From Nostoc sp. B(2019) (GTDB lineage: Bacteria > Cyanobacteriota > Cyanobacteriia > Cyanobacteriales > Nostocaceae): 64,000 nt of DNA. The stretch's first letter is position 1, and each line of letters begins with the position of its first letter. The stretch lies in contig NZ_WVID01000004.1 of the NCBI RefSeq assembly GCF_010091925.1, positions 1-64,000 on the forward strand. The letters are read 5' to 3'. A model generated the notes under the pieces. It did no database searches and had not been told where the DNA came from. It saw only the letters and a program-made list of their open reading frames with translations. The translations under genes and the position numbers were made by a program. This document shows positions 41,890-50,166 of this stretch, piece by piece.

Positions 41890-42445
41890 CTAGGAGTTTA
41901 GACACCCCCTGCCAATCACCCATATTCAGCTTGTTCAATGTCGCCTGATCTACACCATCACGCTCACCCCACTTAATACAGAGGCGAAGCGCGATCGCAA
42001 CTTGTGCTTCCAAGTCTCCATCTTTATTTTTGCTAATTGCCTCAGCATCGCCGTAATTGGGGCGGCGGAAAGTCACCTCAGTCCCACTACCAAGGGTGAG
42101 GGATTTAGACCTATCGGGTAATTCAACGAATTCGGGGATGTGAGTCGGTGAGAGCGTTTCGCTAATTAACTCGATATCTTCAATGTCGCGCGATCGCAAC
42201 TGTGGCAATGTGATGCCTGGTTTATCTGCCCATTTGATGCAATTTCTGACTATGAGTCTGCCAGCTGCTTCAATTTCATTTGTGATGCCAGCTTTGGCAA
42301 GCAGGCGCACATCTTCTAAAACCACGGGACGAAAGGTGGTAAGAGTGCCGTCAATAAGGGTGATGGAAATCTGGGAAGACGCGGACTGTAGTTCCTCGTG
42401 TCCTTGCGTGAGAGTTTCATTTACCCGTTGGATTCTACTAGGCAT
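41858..42445 (-). CDS. Tail assembly chaperone (G-like)
   Basis: About 195 residues from ATG 42445, which overlaps the tube gene stop. It contains two similar halves: TFRPVVLEDVRLLAKAGITN...LIVRNCIKWADKPG and TFRRPNYGDAEAISKNKDGD...LRLCIKWGERDG, an internal duplication. Small acidic proteins at this place (after tube, before tape measure) chaperone tape measure assembly. Its end overlaps the frame of the extension described at 41701. Confidence 0.68.
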   Translation of the reverse strand: MPSRIQRVNETLTQGHEELQSASSQISITLIDGTLTTFRPVVLEDVRLLAKAGITNEIEAAGRLIVRNCIKWADKPGITLPQLRSRDIEDIELISETLSPTHIPEFVELPDRSKSLTLGSGTEVTFRRPNYGDAEAISKNKDGDLEAQVAIALRLCIKWGERDGVDQATLNKLNMGDWQGVSKLLESFRSKRQSD

Positions 42446-42875
42446 ATTCCCAATCATCTCCAATACAGGTCAACTTGAGCATTGCAATATCATTGCTCTT
42501 TTTATCCACTTCAAATCCCTCAAGCTGCGTTGGGCGAACGCCATAAATAATCACGCTAGGGCCAATTGGCTCAACCTCTGGGCAATAGGTCACAGGAGTG
42601 ACGGAAACAGTAATTGATTCTTTATTCCCATCGCAGTAATTGCGCCAAAAGTCGATTATTGGCTTATCCGCCACTGGATCGAAGGCTTTTTCTAAATCAA
42701 ATTCATCTAATTCTCGCGGGCCTACAAGCTTATATTTACGATTACTAAGCCCGTCTGAATATTCGGTGGTATCTGCCTTATCCTTAATACCACTAAACTT
42801 TTCCCAGTAACTATCAATGCCTTTGATGGTGACGAGATACTGCTGTTGGGTAATTGGGTTAATTGCTGCTGGCAT
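42438..42875 (-). CDS. Tail tube protein
   Basis: 145 residues, T4 gp19/P2 FII-like inner tube. QQQYLVTIKGIDSYWEKFSG, DTTEYSDGLSNRKYKLVGPR, LEKAFDPVADKPIIDFW and a final LKLTCIGDDW give the beta-barrel pattern with a helix. It lies three bases after the sheath gene. Confidence 0.85.
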   Translation of the reverse strand: MPAAINPITQQQYLVTIKGIDSYWEKFSGIKDKADTTEYSDGLSNRKYKLVGPRELDEFDLEKAFDPVADKPIIDFWRNYCDGNKESITVSVTPVTYCPEVEPIGPSVIIYGVRPTQLEGFEVDKKSNDIAMLKLTCIGDDWEYA

Positions 42876-42878
42876 ATC

Positions 42879-44051
42879 TTACGCCGCTCCTGCTGCTTGC
42901 TGTACTTGGTCGATGGCTACGCGATAAGTCGTGATGAGTAATCGCTCTAGAGTAGGAACAGGCGCAACGTAAATGTCACAACGCACAATCCCCGATTCGA
43001 GATCTAGCGCAGTATTATTTGTGCGATCGCACCTCACTAAAAAAGCATCCTTGGGTTGCGCTCCAAAAAAAGCACCACCATCCCAAAACCTGTAAGCGAT
43101 CGCCTCGGCTGTTTGTCGAATACGTGTGAATAGCACACCTTGACCATCTACCGCGCTAAAGATAATTCCACCATCTTCAAAAGCAGTGAAAAGAGTGCGG
43201 TTAAAGACACTGAGAATGATTCTAGTATTAACAAATTTGTAGTAAGGAGAAGCGCTACGGGTGCGAGAACCGTAGACCACAACGCCAAAGCCGGGCAGCT
43301 TGCGAATGCAGTTAACTCCATTAGGGTTTACCGTCGCTTGCTCAGATTTTTTCACCGTGACAGCAACATCTTTCACCCCACGCATTGGGTACTTCACACC
43401 AGCTGGCGGTTGCTGGAATCCCTCAACGCGGTAACGCCGCAGTGCGATCGCAGCTACTCCCGCACTGGGAGGAACTATGTTATCGCTCAAGTCTTTTACA
43501 TAAGGGAAAAAATAAGCCAAGTGACCGCGTTCTGCCGTGTAATTAGCTGATTCGGTTTGCGCTTCGGCTGGTGTATCAATTGTTGGCGAAGGGCCAGAGT
43601 CTACAAATGCAATCCAATCAAAGCCCTCAGTAGCACACAAATCATGCATAGCTGTGGCAACTGAGGTGCGATCGCTTGTAGCCAAATTTTGAAAAGCTTC
43701 AGGAGCAATCAGAATACCTTGCTCGTGAACATCTGGATCAAAACTGTCCTCAATGGCATCGATAAAATCGGCGGCAGTTACACCTGCTGCCTTTACGAAA
43801 AATAAAATGCCGTTAGTTAAGTTGTTGAAAAAAAGTTTTACTGAATTAAGACTCGGTGAAGCACCGAATTTAGTGACAAAATCATCGGCACTCGTCACCT
43901 GAGTAGGAGTTTTGGCAGTGCCGGAAGCACTGGAGCCAATTAGGTAGCAGCGGTTGAAAGAGGCGATGTCGGCAGGAATTATTCCAGCTACGTCCTCTAG
44001 CACGTATGTGCCCGGCGCTGTTAATTGATTAATATTGAGCGTTTGAGGCAT
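42879..44051 (-). CDS. Tail sheath protein
   Basis: 390 residues, contractile sheath. Conserved features include the opening TAPGTYVLEDVAGIIPADIA, the early helix-strand YLIGSSASG, VVYGSRTRSA, NTRIILSVFNRTLF and a C-terminal LESGIVRCDIYVAPVPTLER, LLITTYRV. The presence of sheath, tube and baseplate genes shows a myovirus-type phage. No promoter-like element stands out in the 130-bp gap upstream (44052-44181). Confidence 0.9.
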   Translation of the reverse strand: MPQTLNINQLTAPGTYVLEDVAGIIPADIASFNRCYLIGSSASGTAKTPTQVTSADDFVTKFGASPSLNSVKLFFNNLTNGILFFVKAAGVTAADFIDAIEDSFDPDVHEQGILIAPEAFQNLATSDRTSVATAMHDLCATEGFDWIAFVDSGPSPTIDTPAEAQTESANYTAERGHLAYFFPYVKDLSDNIVPPSAGVAAIALRRYRVEGFQQPPAGVKYPMRGVKDVAVTVKKSEQATVNPNGVNCIRKLPGFGVVVYGSRTRSASPYYKFVNTRIILSVFNRTLFTAFEDGGIIFSAVDGQGVLFTRIRQTAEAIAYRFWDGGAFFGAQPKDAFLVRCDRTNNTALDLESGIVRCDIYVAPVPTLERLLITTYRVAIDQVQQAAGAA

Positions 44052-44181
44052 GGGCAGTTTTCAAAAGAAAGTTGCTTCTCTTGGGGAGATTCCAAAACCG
44101 CACTTTCCGCTATCGATAACTGCCGCTAGAGTTCCCTTGACACTCCCCCGACTGTTTAAATTTCGCTTCGCTTATTCAAGC

Positions 44182-44670
44182 CTAACTCAGAATCATTTCT
44201 CCAGTAGATTGATTAAAAGATACGGGGAGATAGCAAGCAGCACCCAAAGCTACCCAACCACCTACACCTTCTACACTTGGCTTGAATTCTTCAATGGTTG
44301 TTTGAATTGTGGTATTCCAAAGCAATGCCAATAAACCATAGTCTTGCTCTGAAAGTACTCCCCCAAACCCTAAAGAAATGCCGATTGCTTCTAATCTTGA
44401 CCTGGCAATTCTCGCTTCGGGAGCATCTATTGGATTTGCTCGAACGAGATTGTAAGCTTCATTCAAAAACAATCCCCTATTAAAAGCCCCCCAATCAGGA
44501 GGCAGACTTTCAATTGTTGGCGGAGCAGAGAAAGTCTCTCCATTCCAGATGTCTCCGATGTTGGCAGTGTCACTTTGGATTAAAGTTAAGCTTGTTTGAA
44601 AATCATTGATGTTGCTAAGGACAATCACGTTCTCCACAACAGAACCATTAATTAACGCATATCTAGCCAT
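44182..44670 (-). CDS. Fibre-associated protein, first fibre set
   Basis: About 162 residues from ATG 44670, preceded by AGGAGA; longer readings into the glycine-rich gene are spurious. MARYALINGSVVENVIVLSN resembles the N-terminal part of fibre-assembly or fibre-linked proteins. It follows a glycine-rich protein, as does the gene at 23382, so the phage seems to have two fibre cassettes. Function otherwise unknown. Confidence 0.55.
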   Translation of the reverse strand: MARYALINGSVVENVIVLSNINDFQTSLTLIQSDTANIGDIWNGETFSAPPTIESLPPDWGAFNRGLFLNEAYNLVRANPIDAPEARIARSRLEAIGISLGFGGVLSEQDYGLLALLWNTTIQTTIEEFKPSVEGVGGWVALGAACYLPVSFNQSTGEMILS

Positions 44671-44680
44671 TTGCTGTCTC

Positions 44681-45523
44681 CTAGAAAAATTCAGTAATTC
44701 GTATAAGACCGTCTCCGCCCTTACCACCATCACCACCAATTGTGGTTCCGATGCCACCACCACCACCACCGCAGGCTGTACCGCCATCGCCACCTTTGCC
44801 CCCAGTGGTAGGGCTACCGCCGCCGCCACCACCACCTGTGCCTGCGCTGTAGATTGAGTTGATTCCGTTTGCGCCAGACACCCCAGGTGTACCAGCAGCG
44901 CCGCCTAATCCACCACCACCAGTAACGGATCCTGGACTACCACCATTTCCGCCACCAGTAGTAGTACTGGCTGCGCCGGCCCCACCAGAACACCCCCCAT
45001 AAGCGCTGCCTGCACCTGGGCTTGAGGCTGTTGATCCGCTTGCTGCTCCTGCGAATAAAGTTGATTTAGCAGTAGTAGTGGCAGCAATTCCATCAGGCTC
45101 CAAAGCCGTAGTACCACCTGAAGAAGCAGCCATAGAGCTTGCGCCAGTTGCTCCACTAGAAGCACTGGTTGGCGAAGCCCCGCCGAATGCTGTAGCAAAA
45201 CTACCAAAGCTGGTATTACCACCATTGCCACCAGCAGCCGGCGTTGTCCCTGCAATTCCCAGGCCAGCTGTTCCGCCTGCGCCAACAATCACAGTTTCTA
45301 AAGCAAAGACTGCACTGGCAGGAAGCCAAATTTCCTTATAGCTGCCGCCACTACCACCTATTCCTTTGGTAGTCGTGTTACCGCCGCCTCGCCCGCCGCC
45401 GCCTGCTCCCCAGATTTGCACAAGCAAGAATACAGAGCGGGGATCTTTTGTAAAGGCTCCAGAGGCCGTGAATACAGTAGTTTTGCTTGATACTGCTGAG
45501 ATTTGCCCAAAACTGCCTGACAT
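44681..45523 (-). CDS. Glycine-rich fibre or head-decoration protein
   Basis: 280 residues. Start ATG 45523 overlaps the stop of the preceding gene (TAATG). After VSSKTTVFTASGAFTKDPRS, VFLLVQIWGAGGGGRGGG the protein is dominated by glycine runs, with a final GLIRITEF. This is the glycine-rich phage adhesin pattern (predicted to end in a strand that closes the fold). With 45523 upstream it forms a first fibre cassette located before the sheath. Confidence 0.6.
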   Translation of the reverse strand: MSGSFGQISAVSSKTTVFTASGAFTKDPRSVFLLVQIWGAGGGGRGGGNTTTKGIGGSGGSYKEIWLPASAVFALETVIVGAGGTAGLGIAGTTPAAGGNGGNTSFGSFATAFGGASPTSASSGATGASSMAASSGGTTALEPDGIAATTTAKSTLFAGAASGSTASSPGAGSAYGGCSGGAGAASTTTGGGNGGSPGSVTGGGGLGGAAGTPGVSGANGINSIYSAGTGGGGGGGSPTTGGKGGDGGTACGGGGGGIGTTIGGDGGKGGDGLIRITEFF

Positions 45524-46692
45524 TATGCCCACCTCACAGTTGCAATACAATCAGCCGCAGTGCCAGCAGTATAGGTAAGCCTGGTTGTTGAGAATCCCCA
45601 GGCAATACCCGTATTTAAAGAAATGCCAGATCCGCCAATAACATCCTGTCCGATTATCAGTAATCCGTCGTTGGCGTATACAGGAAAACTCCGCACAGGC
45701 ACATCATTTAATACGGGGCTTGTAGTTTGATTGAAGATTTGAAAGTACCTAATAGATGAATTGTTATTGCTGCAAGTAATGGCATGAATACTACCTGCAC
45801 TCGTTTTTAAATTAGCTCCTGCACTTGTGCCTATATAAGCCGCAGTCGTACCTGCTGGCATCAGGCGATCGCGTATTGATTGCAGAGTTAAATCAAGCCC
45901 CACGCTTCCAATCAACGTGGTGACTCGTTGCAATAGCCTTTTAAATAAACTCAGGAAACTGACGGCATCAGTATCGCTAGTAGCAACTGCATCCGCTTGC
46001 AATCCAAAATTAGTCGCAAATGCCCCATCAGTAGAAAGAGTTACTGGTAATGAAGCCGCAGCAGTTTTTGCTCCAAGGGTAGTGGGTAAGTTGCTAATTT
46101 GAAAGTCGGAAGGAAAGTTGGAAACATTAACACTACCCGCTACCGTTTGGGTAGCAGGCAGGTTACTAACTTGAAAGCTGGCAGGGAAGTTGTTAACTGC
46201 AACATTCCATATCCCAGATTGCACAGATGCAACTGAATCACTAGCACTGGATAAATCGCGGATATCAAATTCAGTGGCGGTAGCTTCCACCTTCAGTTTG
46301 TCAGTAGCTACCATCGCGCTTGGAAAGCTGGCAATATCCACATCACCGATATTGTTGCTGCCCGACGTGAGTCCTACCGTCCACGTCCCCGATTGAGTAG
46401 CCGCCACAGAGTCCGTAGAACTCGCCAAAGCGCGAATGGCTGGGGTGTCTACCTTCAAGCGATCGCCCGTCACCATTGCCACAGGCAAACTAGCAATATC
46501 AATATTGCCAATGTTGTTATTACCTGCTGGTAAAGCAGCGCCAATTGTCACCTCGTCAACAGTAACGGCCATGCTTGGCATTGCTGTCACCTCTACCGTT
46601 TGCTGCGTCTTTATCGGGTCATCAAGTGTTCCTGTGCCTGTGGTTGCAACGTGTTTGATTTGTCCATCAGCATCTTTAATTTTGAGCGTCAT
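45523..46692 (-). CDS. Fibre-like structural protein
   Basis: 389 residues with repeats of SNNIGDVDIASFPSAMVATD type (three to four copies: NNNIGNIDIASLPVAMVTGD, SNNIGDVDIASFPSAMVATD, then VNNFPASFQVSNLPATQTVA and VSNFPSDFQISNLPTTL). Such beta-repeats are common in phage structural proteins attached to head or tail. The C-terminal 110 residues resemble a jelly-roll (FQIFNQTTSPVLNDVPVRSF, GIAWGFSTTR). It starts at the end of the gp37-like gene with 4 bp overlap. Confidence 0.58.
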   Translation of the reverse strand: MTLKIKDADGQIKHVATTGTGTLDDPIKTQQTVEVTAMPSMAVTVDEVTIGAALPAGNNNIGNIDIASLPVAMVTGDRLKVDTPAIRALASSTDSVAATQSGTWTVGLTSGSNNIGDVDIASFPSAMVATDKLKVEATATEFDIRDLSSASDSVASVQSGIWNVAVNNFPASFQVSNLPATQTVAGSVNVSNFPSDFQISNLPTTLGAKTAAASLPVTLSTDGAFATNFGLQADAVATSDTDAVSFLSLFKRLLQRVTTLIGSVGLDLTLQSIRDRLMPAGTTAAYIGTSAGANLKTSAGSIHAITCSNNNSSIRYFQIFNQTTSPVLNDVPVRSFPVYANDGLLIIGQDVIGGSGISLNTGIAWGFSTTRLTYTAGTAADCIATVRWA

Positions 46693-47327
46693 AGCATTTC
46701 GATGTAGTGCGAATTGCCGGGGGCAGAAAAGTCTATTAAGCCCGTTGGCACAGTCTTTATCACTGCAAAAGTGCGGTCAACTACGTTGTCAGGCAAATCT
46801 TCAACGTGCGATCGCCTCACAGCCACTTGAATTTGAGTGGCGTTATAAGGTCGTACTCCCAAAGCTGGATCGCGCTCTAGGTAGTCATCATCGGCCTTAC
46901 GGTAAAGCTGTTGCTGACCTTCGACTTGCATCATCGCCACAGCTACAACCATTGCGTAATACCAGATGCCGTCCTCAGCTTTGATAAATCCTTCTTGCAC
47001 TGGGTAGCACTTGGAGAGCGGCCCTTTGAGGGGGATTAATCCAGTGATGGCATAACGCACTGTATCCAGTAATGGGTAAGCGCCTCTGTGGGTGCGTAAG
47101 TCTTTTAGTTGCAGCGATAACTCGAACTCGGCAATGACTTCGATAGTCATGGGCTGAATCGAGGTAACACGATGGCGCGATCGCTTGTAGCCAATGAGAA
47201 TCATTCCCTTGCGTCCCGGCTTGGGCTGTTGGTCGCTGTCACCTGGAAAGGGTGCGATCGTCACTTCAAAGGGAGAAAGAACTGCCTCGACTCGTTTGAC
47301 TATGGCGGCCTCGGCTTCTGCTAGCAT
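46689..47327 (-). CDS. Mu gp37-like tail terminator protein
   Basis: 212 residues. AEAEAAIVKRVEAVLSPFEV, VIAEFELSLQLKDLRTHRGA and YPLLDTVRYAITGLIPL match the DUF1834/gp37 family of Mu-like phages, which complete the tail at its head end. The C-terminal 60 residues are additional. Order gp36, gp37 as in Mu. Confidence 0.7.
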   Translation of the reverse strand: MLAEAEAAIVKRVEAVLSPFEVTIAPFPGDSDQQPKPGRKGMILIGYKRSRHRVTSIQPMTIEVIAEFELSLQLKDLRTHRGAYPLLDTVRYAITGLIPLKGPLSKCYPVQEGFIKAEDGIWYYAMVVAVAMMQVEGQQQLYRKADDDYLERDPALGVRPYNATQIQVAVRRSHVEDLPDNVVDRTFAVIKTVPTGLIDFSAPGNSHYIEML

Positions 47328-47768
47328 TTACCAGTCCTTCAGGCTGTTAGATGTCCAAGTCCTTCCTGGCGACTTAAAAAGCACCACATCACCATTCCCG
47401 GCATCAGATGTACTGCCGTCAGTGCCATCGACGATGCCTGGTAGCGATGCCTTATTTGCGGCTAAGTCTTTCAGGTAATAAAAAACCAAGTCCCGCCGTC
47501 TAGAGACTTCTTCTCTAGGCTTATCCTTATCCAGGATGTATCGCGCCACATCGCAGGTATAATTGCGAAGCACGGTTGGCACAACCGTTAGAGGCACTGT
47601 ATACCGTACTGCCAAATAGGAATCAAGTTGAGCTTGAGCATCTTCTATTGCCCGATTCACCACCAAATCGTTAATAGTTGTGGCATCTGGATAATCGATG
47701 TTGCTAAGTTCAAGTATTTCCTGCTCGCTAAAAGCGGCAGTCATGTCAGCGACGGTGGCGTAGGGCAT
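47328..47768 (-). CDS. Mu gp36-like head-tail connector
   Basis: 146 residues: YATVADMTAAFSEQEILELS, INDLVVNRAIEDAQAQLDSY, LAVRYTVPLTVVP, LRNYTCDVARYIL and EVSRRRDLVFYYLKDLA. This is the DUF1320 (Mu gp36) pattern in full. It probably forms the adaptor ring under the portal. Confidence 0.82.
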   Translation of the reverse strand: MPYATVADMTAAFSEQEILELSNIDYPDATTINDLVVNRAIEDAQAQLDSYLAVRYTVPLTVVPTVLRNYTCDVARYILDKDKPREEVSRRRDLVFYYLKDLAANKASLPGIVDGTDGSTSDAGNGDVVLFKSPGRTWTSNSLKDW

Positions 47769-47825
47769 AGTCAGGGAATAGGGTTGAGGGGACAGGGGAT
47801 AGAGAATAAAGCTGTAACCTGTGCC

Positions 47826-48257
47826 CTATACCCTTCTTAGGGAAACTGTAACCACTACCCCAGTAAGGGCTGTGACCGTACCTGCAAAATCTAGTGACAA
47901 GCGATCGCCAAAGCTCAAAGTCCGGGTAGCTTCAGTTGCAACGAGCGTCCCAACTTGCACAGTATTGGCAGTACCTTTGCAATTGAATCCGGCGTTGCTG
48001 TTGTCGGTGAGTAAGTCAGTTCCAGCGCCAGGGGCAGCAGTACCCGTGTCTTTGGTGATTTGCAAATTCACAGCAGAGCCATCGCTACCCGCCTGCGTGT
48101 GTATGTATGAAACGCCAGTCACCAAGTACGCGCCATCAGCCACAAAGAAGGGCTGGTCAACGCACAATGAGTTGACAGGACACTGAACGCTGATATTGTG
48201 TGTGAGATTGATGTTGGCGTTAATGAGTTCAACCCCAATCTTTTGTTTAACAGCCAC
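47826..48257 (-). CDS. Hypothetical virion protein
   Basis: 143 residues, beta-rich, lacking charged helices: KIGVELINANINLTHNISVQ, FVADGAYLVTGVSYIHTQAG and a closing VTALTGVVVTVSLRRV. Its place between capsid and connectors and its composition suggest a capsid-attached protein. Not recognised further. It is coupled to the previous gene through an overlapping stop/start. Confidence 0.5.
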   Translation of the reverse strand: MAVKQKIGVELINANINLTHNISVQCPVNSLCVDQPFFVADGAYLVTGVSYIHTQAGSDGSAVNLQITKDTGTAAPGAGTDLLTDNSNAGFNCKGTANTVQVGTLVATEATRTLSFGDRLSLDFAGTVTALTGVVVTVSLRRV

Positions 48258-48634
48258 TATTCATTACCTCCTTTGATTGCTGTAACGCGGCGATTGATGG
48301 CACGACGGACGGTAATGCGAGATTCATTGACCAGCCACCCTTCGAGCTTGGTGATGTCAGGGCAGTTTTCAATTACCTTTTCTGCCTCGTCCACATTCAT
48401 GGTCGAAAGTTCCGAGGGTTGGGGTGCGTTCGGGTTAATCTCGGTTTTGGGAGAGATGATCTCAATTGCACCCCAGCGCTCGTACTGCGGAAAATCAGGG
48501 TGCGATCGCAATCTCTCTACAGCTTCATCTGAAATGTTCAAATTACTGCCAGGTTTGAGGGTGAACGTATCAAAGCAAACTACACTGTTACGAGGGGGAA
48601 AGGATTTTTCGGGTCTAAGAATAATTGTTGCCAT
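48257..48634 (-). CDS. Hypothetical protein at Mu gp35 position
   Basis: 125 residues: CFDTFTLKPGSNLNISDEAV, ERLRSHPDFPQYERWGAIEI and KVIENCPDITKLEGWLVNES. It follows the capsid gene as Mu gp35 does, and has the same size. The similarity cannot be confirmed by eye. Start overlaps the capsid stop. Confidence 0.5.
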   Translation of the reverse strand: MATIILRPEKSFPPRNSVVCFDTFTLKPGSNLNISDEAVERLRSHPDFPQYERWGAIEIISPKTEINPNAPQPSELSTMNVDEAEKVIENCPDITKLEGWLVNESRITVRRAINRRVTAIKGGNE

Positions 48635-49575
48635 TAGTTCACCTTGGGAACCTTGATGTAGCGGAAAGCACCAGGATAGTTAATAATAGTTTGCGTAGTT
48701 GAACTAAACATCGGGTAAACTTTGCGACCATCACGCACTGTTACCCATTCCTGGGGCATTAACTGAACCATCTCAATATGACGCTCAACTACCTCTGGAT
48801 CTTTTGTGTAGAGAGTTATCAAGTCTTTATTTGTCCCGCCAGCTTGGACACCGTTTCTTTCTAGTTGGTCAGAATCGCACTCTTGGCACTTGACGATATT
48901 GAACTTCACATCCTCATCAGACAAAGCTTGTTTGATGTAAGTAAGTACAGTCACAGAGCTATCAGGCATTCTGGTTTTAGCCAGTTTGAAATAAAAGCCT
49001 GTACTAATGAGCGTGTCCATCGGCATTTCAACGTTGTTTGATGCCGTGTGCGCCGCTTTAAGTTCGTCCACGAAAAACTCAGCTAGTTCATCGGGAGCTG
49101 CGGTATTGGGGTCGAAGCTGGAGTTATTGAGAGCAACGCTAGCGTTGTTTAAAAAGCCAGTGGCATTCAGTCGGGTATCGCCGAATGCAGCGATCCGGTG
49201 ATGGCGCTCACCGATGGAGCGCTTCGCTAGCATTTGCTTGCGATTGTTAATCTCGGCTTTTGCACCTGCGAAGTTGTAAGCACGCTCCTGCTGGAAGGTG
49301 TATGAAAAGGCGCTCGCAATCATGAAGATTTTGTAGCGGTCTTCGCCGGCGCTGACATCTACAATGGGGATGTCGAAAGCGCCATCGCTGACAATATCAG
49401 CGTCGCCAACTTCATCGACAGTATCGCGTACCACCTCAGCCGCACCCGGTTTTAAATCTGCTTTTGTCGGCACAATCTTGCCGTTTTCAAAAGCTAAATC
49501 GCGGTATCTTCTTGAAAGTACTCCGGGCATATTTTGCTCTAGCGCCCGGTATAATAAATTTCCGCCTGTAGTCAT
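48634..49575 (-). CDS. Major capsid protein
   Basis: 313 residues of the DUF2184-type HK97-fold capsid family: IPIVDVSAGEDRYKIFMIAS, AFSYTFQQERAYNFAGAKAE, RSIGERHHRIAAFGDTRLNA, TGFLNNASV and LYTKDPEVVERHIEMVQLMP. There is a short N-terminal arm and no large delta domain, consistent with a separate scaffold made by the protease gene upstream. Confidence 0.85.
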   Translation of the reverse strand: MTTGGNLLYRALEQNMPGVLSRRYRDLAFENGKIVPTKADLKPGAAEVVRDTVDEVGDADIVSDGAFDIPIVDVSAGEDRYKIFMIASAFSYTFQQERAYNFAGAKAEINNRKQMLAKRSIGERHHRIAAFGDTRLNATGFLNNASVALNNSSFDPNTAAPDELAEFFVDELKAAHTASNNVEMPMDTLISTGFYFKLAKTRMPDSSVTVLTYIKQALSDEDVKFNIVKCQECDSDQLERNGVQAGGTNKDLITLYTKDPEVVERHIEMVQLMPQEWVTVRDGRKVYPMFSSTTQTIINYPGAFRYIKVPKVN

Positions 49576-49615
49576 AGGTTAAATAGGGAATGGGGGATAG
49601 GGAATGATTCTCGCT

Positions 49616-50125
49616 CTACGCTAGGTTGATTGAGAGCGGGATGACGGAGCCAGCAGTGCCGGACTTCATGAAACGAGCATTAGTTATCTGCACGGCGCGG
49701 TTGGTGTCAGCGTCGGCACGGAATTGTCCCTTACGTTGCCCAGTTTGGGGTGTGTGAATCCAGAAAACGGGGCTGGCAGGGGTGACATTTTGCTGAATCT
49801 TCACGCCAATGATGCCCCGCACCAAGTAAGAAACAGCCCAATTCAGGGGATAGCCCAAATCACCATCGCCATTGATACTGAAACCAGAGCGCTTTTCAAA
49901 AGTGTCTGTGGCAACCGCAATACCCATCAGCACACTGTTGGCATCTACAGGGAGAATTACATCTTTATCCCCAGTTCCTTTAGCGATCGCTCGTCCAAAG
50001 GTGAGGATGCCATTAATAGAATCTGCGTTTATCCCTGTGCGGATAATGGCTAATTCTAAGTTGGCGATTTGCCCCTCATAAAGAGAAGCGCCATCGAGCA
50101 AATCTGAATAATTAGTTATTGGCAT
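49616..50125 (-). CDS. Capsid cement/decoration protein
   Basis: 169 residues. YEGQIANLELAIIRTGINAD, GILTFGRAIAKGTGDKDVIL, GIAVATDTFEKR and YLVRGIIGVKIQQNVTPASP fit the phage cement protein family (DUF2190-like) that stabilises HK97 capsids. It lies directly upstream of the capsid gene. Confidence 0.72.
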   Translation of the reverse strand: MPITNYSDLLDGASLYEGQIANLELAIIRTGINADSINGILTFGRAIAKGTGDKDVILPVDANSVLMGIAVATDTFEKRSGFSINGDGDLGYPLNWAVSYLVRGIIGVKIQQNVTPASPVFWIHTPQTGQRKGQFRADADTNRAVQITNARFMKSGTAGSVIPLSINLA

Positions 50126-50166
50126 AGTTCATGGATCGGGAGTTAGAAGTCAGAATTTATTAATTG

